Shown here in pieces: positions 27,092-36,918 of a DNA stretch of 64,000 bases. The notes under the pieces were generated by a model, which was not told where the DNA came from, searched no databases, and was given only the letters and a program-made list of their open reading frames with translations. The position numbers and the translations under genes were made by a program. Position 1 is the stretch's first letter, and every line of letters begins with the position of its first letter. This stretch comes from Marinibaculum pumilum (lineage in GTDB: Bacteria; Pseudomonadota; Alphaproteobacteria; Ferrovibrionales; Ferrovibrionaceae). Location of the stretch: the NCBI RefSeq assembly GCF_042646425.1, contig NZ_JBHRTR010000054.1, positions 620,001 through 684,000 of the forward strand, given 5' to 3'.

Positions 27092-28174
27092 CTAGCGCGC
27101 CGCTGCCTGACGCGGCATCGCGGCCGCGGGCGGCGCTCCGGTCCCGCCGCCCAATGCCTCTGCGCCCCGTGCATCGGCCGGCCGCTGCGCGGGCAGCGGG
27201 ATGCCGTTGCCGGTACCGGCCGCCGCGCCCGAGGGGCCGTCGCAGCTCTGTCCCGTCGCCGGCGCGTCCTTCGCCGCGCCCCAGAGCGGCGCCAGCATCC
27301 GCATCGGCCCGGCCAGGTCGGGCTGCGGCACCGGATCGACCACCAGCGGCGTGTATTTCAGCACCCGCAGGAATTCCTGCCGCGCGATGTCGGTCGCCAG
27401 CGCCACCCGCACCAGGCCGTCCGCGACCTCCGTCACCCGGCCGACCACCAGGCCCGGCGGGAACAGCCCGCCATCGCCGGAGGTGACGACCCGGTCATCC
27501 CTGGCGACCTCGGCCGACTGGGGCAGGAAGGCGATCCGCGGCTCGGCGGTATTGTCGCCGGTGAGGATGCCGCGCACATGGCTGTCGGCGATCAGCACCG
27601 GTACACGGCTGTTCAGGTCGGTCAGCAGCAGCACGCGCGACGAAGTCCGGCCCACGGTGATCACCCGGCCGACCAGGCCGTTGTCGCCCAGCACGGGGTC
27701 GCCCTTGTCGATGCCGGCGTCGACGCCGGTGCGCAGGATCAGGGTGCGGACGAAGGGGCCGCCGGGATCGCCGATGGCGCGCGCGGTGACGAAGTTCTGC
27801 AGCGGCTCCTTGCTGGTCAGCAGCAGGTCGCGCAGCTGGTTGTTCTCCTGCTCCAGCCGCAGCGCGGCGTCGCGCCAGTGCTGCAGCCGGCGGTTCGCCT
27901 CCAGCAGGGCGGCGTTCTGGTCGCGCAGGGCGATCCAGGCGCGCACCTCCGCCACGCCGCGGTTCACCGCGCCGACCGGCTCCTGGATGAAGGTGATGGC
28001 GGGGGCGAAGACGTCGAGGACGCTCTGCCGCAGGCGGTCTGTCAGGCTATGGTCGACACGGCTCAGGATGATCAGGGCGATCGCGGCGGCGACGAACAGC
28101 ACGAAGGCGAGACGATGCCCCCACGCCCGGAGGGGCATGGCATGATGCATCACTTTGGTCTCGCGGATACGCAT
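27092..28174 (-). CDS. mreC: Rod-shape-determining protein MreC
   Basis: Membrane-anchored periplasmic scaffold of 360 residues that activates PBP2-RodA. One helix near 20-45 is followed by a coiled coil (LLEANRRLQHWRDAALRLEQENNQL) and the beta-barrel core with GDPVLGDNGLVGRVITVGRTSSRVLLL. The core ends around VVDPVPQPDL. A further 65-residue Ala/Pro/Gly-rich tail follows, an extension seen in several alphaproteobacterial MreC proteins. The ATG at 28174 is preceded by GGGACAG. It lies 169 bp after mreB. Confidence 0.93.
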   Translation of the reverse strand: MRIRETKVMHHAMPLRAWGHRLAFVLFVAAAIALIILSRVDHSLTDRLRQSVLDVFAPAITFIQEPVGAVNRGVAEVRAWIALRDQNAALLEANRRLQHWRDAALRLEQENNQLRDLLLTSKEPLQNFVTARAIGDPGGPFVRTLILRTGVDAGIDKGDPVLGDNGLVGRVITVGRTSSRVLLLTDLNSRVPVLIADSHVRGILTGDNTAEPRIAFLPQSAEVARDDRVVTSGDGGLFPPGLVVGRVTEVADGLVRVALATDIARQEFLRVLKYTPLVVDPVPQPDLAGPMRMLAPLWGAAKDAPATGQSCDGPSGAAAGTGNGIPLPAQRPADARGAEALGGGTGAPPAAAMPRQAAAR

Positions 28175-28343
28175 CTGTCCCTGTTATCCCGCTCGAAACT
28201 TGCCGCCTGACGCTCTTTCTCCCGATCAGGTTCCCCCAAATGCCCCGATCCCCCGCCGCCGCTGTTTGCCCGGCGGGAACCCGCAGTTCCGATCCTTGCC
28301 GTTCTGCCGACCCGCCGCCCCCCAGCGGCCGGCCGCGCCGGTG
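28175..28343. other. mreB-mreC spacer
   Basis: A 169-bp gap inside the shape operon. Next to the mreB stop is a perfect 12-bp palindrome GCGGCCGGCCGC (28325-28336) without a T tail, so perhaps a stabilising or attenuating hairpin rather than a full terminator. The gap could let mreB be expressed at a higher level than the rest. Confidence 0.4.
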
Positions 28344-29384
<1,041 letters not shown>

Positions 29385-29555
29385 CTATGCCTTGCCATTC
29401 CCGCTCACAGCGCCAGCAGCCCCGAGTTCACCCGACCGGGATCGCCCGATCCGGGCCTGTCGCCCAACCTGCATCCGGACAGCCTGCCCGGACTTCCCTA
29501 TCCGTCACCCGGCCCGGTCCCGGCATAGCCACGACCCGGACCGCACGCATGCGAC

Positions 29556-29592
29556 CCAAAAAAGAAGCCGGCCCCGCCGATTGCGGGCCCCG
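29556..29592 (-). terminator. Possible hairpin terminator upstream of mreB
   Basis: Reading leftward, a GC stem (GGCCCGC pairing with GCGGGGCC with one bulge, loop AATCG) is followed by GGCTTC and six T. It would end a minus-strand transcript before mreB. The nearest coding gene upstream ends 700 bp away, so either it trims that transcript or it ends a small RNA. Confidence 0.4.
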
Positions 29593-30064
29593 CCTGTTGT
29601 TCTGTTCCGCAGCCGGTGACCACCCGAACCGATATCCGATGGCCCGCTTACTCGTTGGCCTCCTCACCGGATGGCCAGCCCACTTGGAGGCCGACCTACT
29701 TGACGGCCGACCCACCTGGCGGCTCACCCGTCCCGAGGCCCGTTCATCCAGCGCCCCGTCCGGCGGTTCGATCTCCGAATCGCACTTGCGATTCGCCTCG
29801 ATTCGCCACTTCGGGCGGTGCCGGGTCACCATTGCCACCGGGTCGTTTCCGGCAGGGACGATCTGACAGGATCCACCGCCCTGCCGGCGGCCGATCGGCC
29901 CCGGGGGCCGGTAGTTCCGGTACGACGGGCGGGATCCACGATCCGATCGGCGAAAGGCCGCAATCCCCAAAAACCTAATCGCAACTGTCAGTTACTGGAC
30001 AGACCGCAGATGACGCGTGAATGACGCCCCGCAGAACCCACGACCAGCGCGCTCCTTCATATAT

Positions 30065-30093
30065 CTTGTACGCTGATGCCCGATGGGTCGCAA
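30065..30093 (-). promoter_or_regulatory. Possible sigma70-type promoter facing mreB
   Basis: On the minus strand TTGCGA and TACAAG are spaced by 17 bp, each matching four of six consensus bases, in a locally AT-rich stretch followed by ATATAT. The start of transcription would be about 670 bp before mreB. Sequence match only. Confidence 0.35.
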
Positions 30094-30305
30094 CCGGAAA
30101 TCTCGCCCGGCTCCGGCTGATTCTCCTAGGGATTCCCTAAGGATTCGTCACCGCGGAGAGGGCGGAACCGGCCACTGCGGCCCCCAGGGCCGGGCCCCTT
30201 CCCGTTGGCCCTACCAGCGGTCAGACCGGTGGCAGCCGGTTGCGCCGGTGCGGACGGCTGCCTGGCCGCCGCCATCGCCCCGGCGAGTGGCCGTCACCGC
30301 GATGG

Positions 30306-30845
30306 TCACCCGACGGCGGCCGGCCGGCGGCGCACCAGGTAGCTCTGCCGGCCTTCCAGGCAGAGGGTGCCGTCCTGGTTCCGAATCGTCAGGGCCAGGG
30401 TGACCGTGCCGGTGGTCCGGCGCGGCACCTTCTCGACCAGTTCAAGCATCGGATAAAGGGTGTCACCGGCATAGACCGGTGCCAGGAAGCGGCTGTCCTG
30501 GGAGAGGAAGGCGACCAGGGCGTCGCCGACCTCGAACGGAAAGCGCCCGGCACCTGCGGCGCCCAGGATCACCACCTGGTAGCCATGGGCCAGCAGGTCG
30601 CGATGCCCCCGCGCCCGGCAATACGCGACATCGTAGTGGATCGGGTGGTTGTCGCCGCTGGCCGCCTGGAAGGCGGAGAAATGGGCCGCCGTCAGGGTCC
30701 GGGACGGGATCGGGAAGCGCTCGCCGATCTCGAAATCCTCGAACCAGCGCCCTGCCCCGCCGGCATGAGCCGCGGGATCGAAGTCGGGCGCCGGCCGCTC
30801 TCCGCCGCCATCGCCATCTGCCCCCTCGCCGCCGGGGTCGCCCAT
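30306..30845 (-). CDS. MaoC-like hotdog dehydratase
   Basis: 179-residue single-hotdog protein of the MaoC / (R)-enoyl-CoA hydratase family. The hydratase region reads SAFQAASGDNHPIHYDVAYCRA, with the catalytic Asp and His in the order D-x-x-x-H, followed by AHGYQVVIL. It would add water to an enoyl-CoA. The first 30 residues are low-complexity and the real start could be later. It begins 5 bp after the SDR stop, so it belongs to the acyl-CoA synthetase/SDR/MaoC set. Confidence 0.85.
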   Translation of the reverse strand: MGDPGGEGADGDGGGERPAPDFDPAAHAGGAGRWFEDFEIGERFPIPSRTLTAAHFSAFQAASGDNHPIHYDVAYCRARGHRDLLAHGYQVVILGAAGAGRFPFEVGDALVAFLSQDSRFLAPVYAGDTLYPMLELVEKVPRRTTGTVTLALTIRNQDGTLCLEGRQSYLVRRRPAAVG

Positions 30846-30850
30846 AGCGC

Positions 30851-31735
30851 TCACCGGCCGCTGGGGTTGCGGATCGCGATCGGCACGCCTGTAGTGCCCT
30901 GGTCCAGCCCGGCCTTGCGCAGCAGCGGGCTGTCGCCGGTGAAACCGAACATGTTCGGCCCGCTTGCCAGCAGGCCGCCATCGATCACCAGGCATTGGCC
31001 GGCGATGAACTCCGACTGATCGGAAGCCAGGAAAACCATGCCGTCGGCGATATGGCCGGGCATCCCCGGCTCCGGCCAGGGTTGGCGGGCCAGCATCATG
31101 TCGGTGGCGGCCTGCATGTCGCCGCGGTGCAGCAGTTCGGTCATAATGCCGCCCGGCGCGATCGCGTTGACCCTGATCCGGGCCGGGGCCAGTTCGCAGG
31201 CAATACTGCGGGTCATGTTCACCACCGCCGCCTTCGCCCCGGAATAGGCATGGCCGCCGGCGCCGCCGCCCAGACCCGCGATCGACGCGGTGTTGATGAT
31301 CGTGCCGCCGCCGCCCTGCCGCTTCATCTGCACCGCGGCATGCTTGATCCCCAGGAAGACGCCGCGCACCAGGACCCGGTAGGTGAAGTCCCATTCGTCG
31401 ACAGTGGTATCTGTGATCGGCCCGAAGGCGCCGCCGACCCCGGCATTGTTGACCATGCAGTCCAGGCTGCCGAAGCGCTCCACGGCCAGTGCCACGGCCG
31501 CCTCGACATCGGCCTCTTCCGCAACGTCGGTGCGGTGGAATGCGATCCGGTCGCCCGCGCCGCGCGCCTGCGCCATCTCCACCGTGCGCGCGCCGTTCGC
31601 CTCGTTCAGGTCGGCGACGACCACGGCCGCGCCAGCTGCAAGGAAGCGCAGCACCGCCTCCTGGCCGATGCCGTTGGCGCCCCCGGTAATCACGGCCACC
31701 TTGCCGGCAAGCGTGCCGGCGCTGACTTCGGTCAT
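30851..31735 (-). CDS. SDR oxidoreductase in an acyl-CoA cluster
   Basis: 294-residue classical SDR. TGGANGIGQEA is the cofactor loop, and Asp in VVADLNEAN suggests NAD. NNAGVGG follows, then the catalytic Ser in IINTASIAGLGG and YSGAKAAVV with the Tyr/Lys pair. After the usual DGG end the protein carries about 35 extra residues (FGFTGDSPLLRKAGLDQG onward). The ATG at 31735 follows GGGGGAG. It sits between the acyl-CoA synthetase and the MaoC hydratase, suggesting oxidation of a hydroxyacyl-CoA, or of a ring alcohol, in a degradation route. Confidence 0.87.
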   Translation of the reverse strand: MTEVSAGTLAGKVAVITGGANGIGQEAVLRFLAAGAAVVVADLNEANGARTVEMAQARGAGDRIAFHRTDVAEEADVEAAVALAVERFGSLDCMVNNAGVGGAFGPITDTTVDEWDFTYRVLVRGVFLGIKHAAVQMKRQGGGGTIINTASIAGLGGGAGGHAYSGAKAAVVNMTRSIACELAPARIRVNAIAPGGIMTELLHRGDMQAATDMMLARQPWPEPGMPGHIADGMVFLASDQSEFIAGQCLVIDGGLLASGPNMFGFTGDSPLLRKAGLDQGTTGVPIAIRNPSGR

Positions 31736-31782
31736 GCGTTTCTCCCCCTCTTGCGCCCGCCCCGCACCCTCGGGAGAGGCGT

Positions 31783-33324
31783 TCAGACGATGCGGCTGTC
31801 CCGATTTCCCCAATAGCGGTCGCGCAGCAGGCGCTTGTACAACTTGCCCGTGGGATGGCGTGGCAGTTCCTTCTCGAAATCCACGCTGCGGGGGCATTTC
31901 ACGGCAGACAGTTGCCTGCGGCAATGCGCCATCAGCTCCTCCGCCAGGTCCGGGCCCGCATCGGCCCAGTCCATCGGCTGCACGACAGCCTTCACCTCTT
32001 CGCCGAAATCCTCGTTGGGCACGCCGATCACCGCGACATCCGCAACTTTCGGATGGGTGATCAGGACATCCTCCGATTCCTGCGGATAGATGTTCACCCC
32101 GCCGGAGATGATCATGAAGGCCTTGCGGTCGGTGAGGTAGAGATAGCCTTCCTCGTCCACCCGGCCGATATCGCCCAGGGTGGTCCAGCCCGCCTCGTTC
32201 TTGCTCTCCGCGGTCTTGCCGGGGTCGTTGTGGTAGGAGAATTCCGGGCCGTTGGCGAAGTATATCAGCCCCGCCTCGCCGATGGGCAGGTCCGCGCCAT
32301 CCTCGCCGACGATGTGCAGCTCGCCGACCAGCGCCCGGCCCACCGAGCCCGGATGGGCCAGCCATTCCTCGGAGGTGATGGCGCAGAAGCCGTTGCCCTC
32401 CGACCCGGCATAGTACTCGTAGAGCACCGGCCCCCACCATTCGATCATCTGCCGCTTCACTTCCACCGGGCAGGGGGCGGCGGCATGGATCGCCACCCGC
32501 ATGCTGGAAACGTCGTACTTCGCCCGCACTTCCGGCGGCAGCTTCAGCATGCGGACGAACATCGTCGGCACCCACTGGCTGTGGCTCGCACGGTACTTTT
32601 CGATCAGCTGCAGCGCCCATTCGGCGTCGAACTTCTCCATCACGATGCAGGTGCCGCCGATCTTCTGAACCTGCATGTTGAAGCGCAGCGGCGCGGCGTG
32701 ATAGAGCGGCGCCGGCGACAGGTAGACCATCTCCGGCGACATGTCGTAGAGCTTCGCCGTCACCTGGTGCAGCGGGCGGATCGCGTCGATCGCGTCGCCG
32801 GTCAGCGCCACCTTCACCCCCTTCGGCCGGCCCGTCGTGCCGGAGGAATAGAGCATGTCGCCGCCGGCGATCTCGTCCGCGATCGGCGTATCCGGCTGCG
32901 CTTCCAGCAGCGGTTCCAGGCGGGTCCAGCCCTCCAGGTCACCGCCCAGGATCAGCGGCAGCACCCCGTCATCGAGTTCCCGCACCAGGTCCGCCGCCAT
33001 GGCGCGCAGCGCGTCGGAGGCGATCACCAGCTTCGCGCCGCAGTCGCGGACGATATAGGCCGTCTCGCCCGCGGTCAGGCGGGAAGAGATGCAGGTGAAG
33101 TACAGGCCGGAACGCTGCGCGCCCCAGCAGGCCTCGAAATAGCGGGCGTTGTTCTCCATCACGATGGCGATGTGGTCGCCGAAGGTCAGCCCCTTCGACC
33201 GGAACAGCTGCGCATAGCGGTTGGAGCGGCGGTCGAGTTCGCCGTAGGTCACCACCTCGCCGGAGCCGGCCATGATATAGGCGGGCTTCTCCGGCATCGC
33301 CTTCGCGTGATGGAACGGATGCAT
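31783..33324 (-). CDS. Acyl-CoA synthetase (AMP-forming, ANL superfamily)
   Basis: Activates a carboxylic acid to its CoA thioester through an acyl-AMP, cytoplasmic, 513 residues. The AMP-binding P-loop is MLYSSGTTGRPKGVK, the second core motif YEYYAGSEGNG, the hinge Asp in LGDIGRVDEEGYLYLTDR, and the C-terminal catalytic Lys in LPRHPTGKLYKR. The ATG at 33324 opens MHPFHHAKAMPEKPAY, the usual start of this group. First gene of an ACS-SDR-MaoC run. The acid is not identifiable; medium-chain or aromatic acids are both possible. Confidence 0.9.
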   Translation of the reverse strand: MHPFHHAKAMPEKPAYIMAGSGEVVTYGELDRRSNRYAQLFRSKGLTFGDHIAIVMENNARYFEACWGAQRSGLYFTCISSRLTAGETAYIVRDCGAKLVIASDALRAMAADLVRELDDGVLPLILGGDLEGWTRLEPLLEAQPDTPIADEIAGGDMLYSSGTTGRPKGVKVALTGDAIDAIRPLHQVTAKLYDMSPEMVYLSPAPLYHAAPLRFNMQVQKIGGTCIVMEKFDAEWALQLIEKYRASHSQWVPTMFVRMLKLPPEVRAKYDVSSMRVAIHAAAPCPVEVKRQMIEWWGPVLYEYYAGSEGNGFCAITSEEWLAHPGSVGRALVGELHIVGEDGADLPIGEAGLIYFANGPEFSYHNDPGKTAESKNEAGWTTLGDIGRVDEEGYLYLTDRKAFMIISGGVNIYPQESEDVLITHPKVADVAVIGVPNEDFGEEVKAVVQPMDWADAGPDLAEELMAHCRRQLSAVKCPRSVDFEKELPRHPTGKLYKRLLRDRYWGNRDSRIV

Positions 33325-33445
33325 CCGCGCTGTCCTCCCCTGCCGCGCCGATCGGTCATGCGGCCGACGGGCCGAAGCGTCGCGCTGGCGAAATTCTGTT
33401 GGGCAATCCTGCCCTGTTCGCGGGTTGCGAACAAGGCGGCCTGAC

Positions 33446-33471
33446 GCGGCCCGGACAGGGGTCCGGGCCGC
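33446..33471 (-). terminator. ilvC: Strong hairpin at the end of the ilv operon
   Basis: A perfect 11-bp stem GCGGCCCGGAC / GTCCGGGCCGC with a 4-base loop lies 16 bp after the ilvC stop. Only scattered T follow on the minus strand (GCCTTGTT), so it may stop transcription weakly or protect the mRNA end. Confidence 0.5.
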
Positions 33472-33487
33472 AATCCGGGCCGGCTGG

Positions 33488-34507
33488 TCAGTTCTTGCTC
33501 TTGTCGACCAGCTTGTTGGCGGCGATCCAGGGCATCATGCCGCGCAGGCGCTCGCCCACCTGCTCGATCTCATGGCCGGCGCTGGCCGCGCGCATGGCCT
33601 TGAACGAGGTCTGGTTGACCTTGTTCTCCAGCATCCAGTCGCGCACGAACTTGCCCGACTGGATGTCGCCCAGCACGCGCCGCATCTCCGCCCGGGTCTC
33701 GTCGGTGACGATGCGGGGGCCGCTGACATACTCGCCATACTCGGCCGTGTTGGAGATCGAGTAGTTCATGTTCGCGATGCCGCCCTCGTAGATCAGGTCC
33801 ACGATCAGCTTCACCTCGTGCAGGCACTCGAAATAGGCCATTTCCGGCGCATAGCCGGCCTCGACCAGGGTCTCGTAGCCGCCCTTGATCAGCTCCACCA
33901 GGCCGCCGCAGAGCACCACCTGCTCGCCGAACAGGTCGGTCTCGCATTCCTCGCGGAAGCTGGTCTCGATCACGCCGGCGCGGCCGCCGCCGATGGCGCA
34001 GGCATAGGACAGGCCGATCTCGGTGGCATTGCCGGACGCGTTGCGATGCACCGCCAGCAGGCAGGGCACGCCGCCGCCGCGCTGATACTCGCTGCGCACG
34101 GTATGGCCCGGGCCCTTCGGCGCGATCATGAAGACGTCCAGGTCGGCGCGCGGCTCGATCAGGTTGAAGTGGATGTTCAGGCCGTGCGCGAAGGCCAGCG
34201 CGGCACCCTCCTTCATGTTCGGCGCCAGGCTCTCCTCGTAGATGCCGGCCTGCAGCTCGTCGGGGGTGAGCATCATCACCACGTCGCCCCAGGCGGCCGC
34301 TTCTTCCGGCGTCATCACCTTCAGGCCGGCGCCCTCCGCCTTCTTCGCGGTGGCGGAGCCGGCGCGCAGCGCAACCGCCACCTCGGCCACGCCGGATTCC
34401 TTCAGGTTGTTGGCATGGGCATGGCCCTGGCTGCCATAGCCGACGATGACGACCTTCTTCGACTTGATCAGGTTCACGTCGGCGTCGCGATCGTAATAGA
34501 CGCGCAT
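33488..34507 (-). CDS. ilvC: Ketol-acid reductoisomerase
   Basis: Second shared step of valine, leucine and isoleucine synthesis: rearranges and reduces acetolactate with NADPH and Mg. 339 residues, class I short form. The Rossmann loop is VVIVGYGSQGHAHANNLKESG; the metal-ligand acidic helices include DLFGEQVVLCGG and the E-x-x-x-E type run around EMAYFECLHEVKLIVDL. Ser-Asn-Thr-Ala-Glu-Tyr-Gly near the C-terminus is also diagnostic. Third gene of ilvBNC, 52 bp after ilvN. Confidence 0.97.
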   Translation of the reverse strand: MRVYYDRDADVNLIKSKKVVIVGYGSQGHAHANNLKESGVAEVAVALRAGSATAKKAEGAGLKVMTPEEAAAWGDVVMMLTPDELQAGIYEESLAPNMKEGAALAFAHGLNIHFNLIEPRADLDVFMIAPKGPGHTVRSEYQRGGGVPCLLAVHRNASGNATEIGLSYACAIGGGRAGVIETSFREECETDLFGEQVVLCGGLVELIKGGYETLVEAGYAPEMAYFECLHEVKLIVDLIYEGGIANMNYSISNTAEYGEYVSGPRIVTDETRAEMRRVLGDIQSGKFVRDWMLENKVNQTSFKAMRAASAGHEIEQVGERLRGMMPWIAANKLVDKSKN

Positions 34508-34559
34508 CGGGGTCTCTGCTCCTTCTTGATTGTCCTGTTGGCGCTTGATTCTGTCGGCG

Positions 34560-35120
34560 TCAGCCGGCCGCCGCGGCAGTGCCGCCGGACGCCGGTGCGA
34601 CCTCGCCCGCCGCGATCGCCAGTGTCGCCGGGCCGCGGCTGATCGCCACCACGCCGGTGCGGGAGACGTCGGCCAGCCCGAGCGGCCGCATCAGCTCGAT
34701 GAAGGCGTTGATCTTGTCGGTGGAACCCGTCATCTCGAAGACGAAGCTCTCGGTGGAGGAATCCACCGCGCGCGCGCGGAAGATGTCGGCGATGCGCAGG
34801 GACTCCACCCGTGCCTCGCCGCGGCCCACGACCTTGATCAGCGCCAGTTCGCGGGCGACATGCGGCCCCTCCACGGTCAGGTCCGACACGCTGTGCACCG
34901 GTACCAGGCGCTCCAGCTGCGCCTTGATCTGCTCGATCACCATGGCGGTGCCGGAGGTCACGATGGTGATCCGCGACAGCTTCTCCGCGGCATTCACCTC
35001 CGCCACCGTCAGGCTCTCGATATTGTAGCCGCGACCGGAGAACAGGCCGATCACGCGGGCCAGGACGCCGGCCTCGTTGTCGACGAGGACGGCAATCGTA
35101 TGCGACTGGATCTCGCTCAT
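34560..35120 (-). CDS. ilvN: Acetolactate synthase small (regulatory) subunit
   Basis: 186-residue regulatory subunit that binds valine and controls IlvB. The N-terminal ACT domain is HTIAVLVDNEAGVLARVIGLFSGRGYNIESL, the part that confers feedback inhibition; the C-terminal ALS_ss domain includes RIADIFRARAVDSSTESFVFEMTGS. The ATG at 35120 gives the usual start; earlier in-frame codons run into ilvB. A 14-residue Ala/Gly-rich tail is unusual but probably harmless. It begins 31 bp after ilvB. Confidence 0.95.
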   Translation of the reverse strand: MSEIQSHTIAVLVDNEAGVLARVIGLFSGRGYNIESLTVAEVNAAEKLSRITIVTSGTAMVIEQIKAQLERLVPVHSVSDLTVEGPHVARELALIKVVGRGEARVESLRIADIFRARAVDSSTESFVFEMTGSTDKINAFIELMRPLGLADVSRTGVVAISRGPATLAIAAGEVAPASGGTAAAAG

Positions 35121-35151
35121 TTGGCTTTCGTCTGCATCATATCTGGGCCGG

Positions 35152-36918
35152 TCAGACCAGCGCCTTGCCGGCATCGGAGACCGCGGAGCCAAGCTCGTCA
35201 TGGTCGGAGGCCAGCAGCATCTCGTTATGGGCCGCACCCGACGGCACCATGGGGAAGCAGTTCTCGGTCTTGTCCACGACCACGTCGAATACCACCGGCC
35301 GGTCGGTGGCGATCATCTCGTCCACCATCGCCGGCAGCTCCGCCGGGTCGGTGGCGCGCAGGCCGACGCAGCCGAACGCCTCCGCCAGCCGCACGAAGTC
35401 CGGCAGGGCGTCGGCATAGCTCTCCGAATAGCGGCCGCCATGCAGCAGCTCCTGCCACTGGCGCACCATGCCCATATACTCGTTGTTCAGGATGAAGACC
35501 TTCACCGGCAGGCGGTGCTGCACGGCGGTGCCCAGCTCCTGGATGTTCATCAGGATCGAGCTTTCGCCCGCCACGTCGACCACCAGCGCGTCCGGATGCG
35601 CCACCTGCACGCCCAGCGCCGCCGGCAGGCCGTAGCCCATGGTGCCCAGCCCGCCGGAGGTCATCCAGCGGTTCGGCTCCTCGAAGCGCAGGAACTGTGC
35701 CGCCCACATCTGGTGCTGGCCGACCTCGGTGGTGACATAGGCGTCGCGGCCGGCGAGCCGGTCGCGCAGCACCTCCAGGGCATATTGCGGCTTGATCACC
35801 TTCGGCGACTGGCCGTAGCGCAGGCAGTCCTTCGCCCGCCACTGGTCGATCTGCTGCCACCAGGGCTCCAGCCGGCGCCGGTCCGGCGCCTGCGGCAGGG
35901 CCTTCCACGCCTGCATGATCGCCGCCAGCACGTGGCGGACATCGCCGACGATCGGCACATCCACCCGCACGTTCTTGTTGATCGACGAGGGGTCGATGTC
36001 GATGTGGATCTTCACCGAATTGGGGGAGAAGGCATCCAGCCGGCCGGTGATCCGGTCGTCGAAGCGCGCACCGACATTCAGCATGACGTCGCAGTCATGC
36101 ATGACGTGGTTCGCCTCCCAGGTGCCGTGCATGCCCAGCATGCCGAGGAACTGCCGGTCGCTGGCGGGATAGGCGCCCAGCCCCATCAGGGTGCTGGTCA
36201 CCGGGAAGCCGGACTCCCGCGCGAATTCGCGCAGCAGCCGGGAGGCTTCCGGCCCCGAATTGATGACGCCGCCGCCGGAATAGATGACCGGACGCTCCGC
36301 CTTCGCCAGCAACTCCACCGCCTCCGCGATCTTCGCGGGATCGCCCTCGACCCGCGGACGGTAGCTCTTGTGGTGGATCTCGCCGCCGGGCGGGGTGTAG
36401 CGGCCCTTGGCGATCTGCACGTCCTTCGGCAGGTCGACCACCACCGGGCCGGGCCGGCCGTGGGTGGCGACATAGAACGCCTCATGTACCACAGGCGACA
36501 GGTCGTCCGGCGTCTTCACCAGCCAGTTATGCTTGGTGCAGGGCCGGGTGATGCCGGTGGTGTCGCATTCCTGGAAGGCGTCGTTGCCGATCAGGTGGGT
36601 CGCCACCTGGCCGGTCAGGCAGACCACCGGGATGGAATCCATCAGCGCGTCGGTCAGCCCGGTGACCGCATTGGTCGCACCGGGACCGGAGGTCACCAGG
36701 ACCACACCGGGCTTGCCGGTGGAACGGGCATAGCCCTCCGCCATGTGCACGGCGCCCTGTTCGTGGCGCACCAGGATGTGGCGGATGTGGTTCTGCTGGA
36801 ACAGCGCGTCGTAGATGGGAAGTACCGCCCCGCCCGGATAGCCGAAAATCACGTCTACGCCCTGATCGACCAGGGCCTTGATGACGATCTCCGCACCCGA
36901 CAACTGTTCCTCGGACAT
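35152..36918 (-). CDS. ilvB: Acetolactate synthase large (catalytic) subunit
   Basis: ThDP-dependent synthesis of acetolactate from pyruvate, 588 residues. The catalytic Glu lies in the HEQGAVHMAEGYAR block. The ThDP/Mg motif starts GDG-like at VVDVAGESSILMNIQELGTA and ends NNEYMGMVRQWQ; MTSGGLGTMGYGLPAA precedes it. FAD-binding stretches such as MLGMHGTWEANHVMHDCD are present. I chose the ATG at 36918, seven bases after GAGGG; ATG at 36924 and 36936 are in frame. First gene of the operon, with a good promoter about 215 bp upstream and no branched-chain leader peptide visible. Confidence 0.96.
   Translation of the reverse strand: MSEEQLSGAEIVIKALVDQGVDVIFGYPGGAVLPIYDALFQQNHIRHILVRHEQGAVHMAEGYARSTGKPGVVLVTSGPGATNAVTGLTDALMDSIPVVCLTGQVATHLIGNDAFQECDTTGITRPCTKHNWLVKTPDDLSPVVHEAFYVATHGRPGPVVVDLPKDVQIAKGRYTPPGGEIHHKSYRPRVEGDPAKIAEAVELLAKAERPVIYSGGGVINSGPEASRLLREFARESGFPVTSTLMGLGAYPASDRQFLGMLGMHGTWEANHVMHDCDVMLNVGARFDDRITGRLDAFSPNSVKIHIDIDPSSINKNVRVDVPIVGDVRHVLAAIMQAWKALPQAPDRRRLEPWWQQIDQWRAKDCLRYGQSPKVIKPQYALEVLRDRLAGRDAYVTTEVGQHQMWAAQFLRFEEPNRWMTSGGLGTMGYGLPAALGVQVAHPDALVVDVAGESSILMNIQELGTAVQHRLPVKVFILNNEYMGMVRQWQELLHGGRYSESYADALPDFVRLAEAFGCVGLRATDPAELPAMVDEMIATDRPVVFDVVVDKTENCFPMVPSGAAHNEMLLASDHDELGSAVSDAGKALV

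Larger units (their letters stand above)
29385..30305. other. Long intergenic region upstream of mreB
   Basis: This 921-bp spacer is less GC-rich than its surroundings. The open frames in it (for example 29428-29970 minus) have no recognisable residues. I see a 9-bp perfect inverted repeat CGAATCGCA-CT-TGCGATTCG (29776-29795), a minus-strand GC hairpin ending in six T at 29558-29563, an inverted CTGTC/GACAG pair at 29985-30002, and a possible minus-strand promoter near 30065. It may hold the mreB regulatory region or an unrecognised small RNA; no known RNA family is evident. Confidence 0.5.

Noticed and set aside
29428..29970. Minus-strand open frame of 180 codons upstream of mreB
   Set aside because: No ribosome site, no hydrophobic core or conserved motif, Arg/Pro/Gly-rich composition typical of chance frames.
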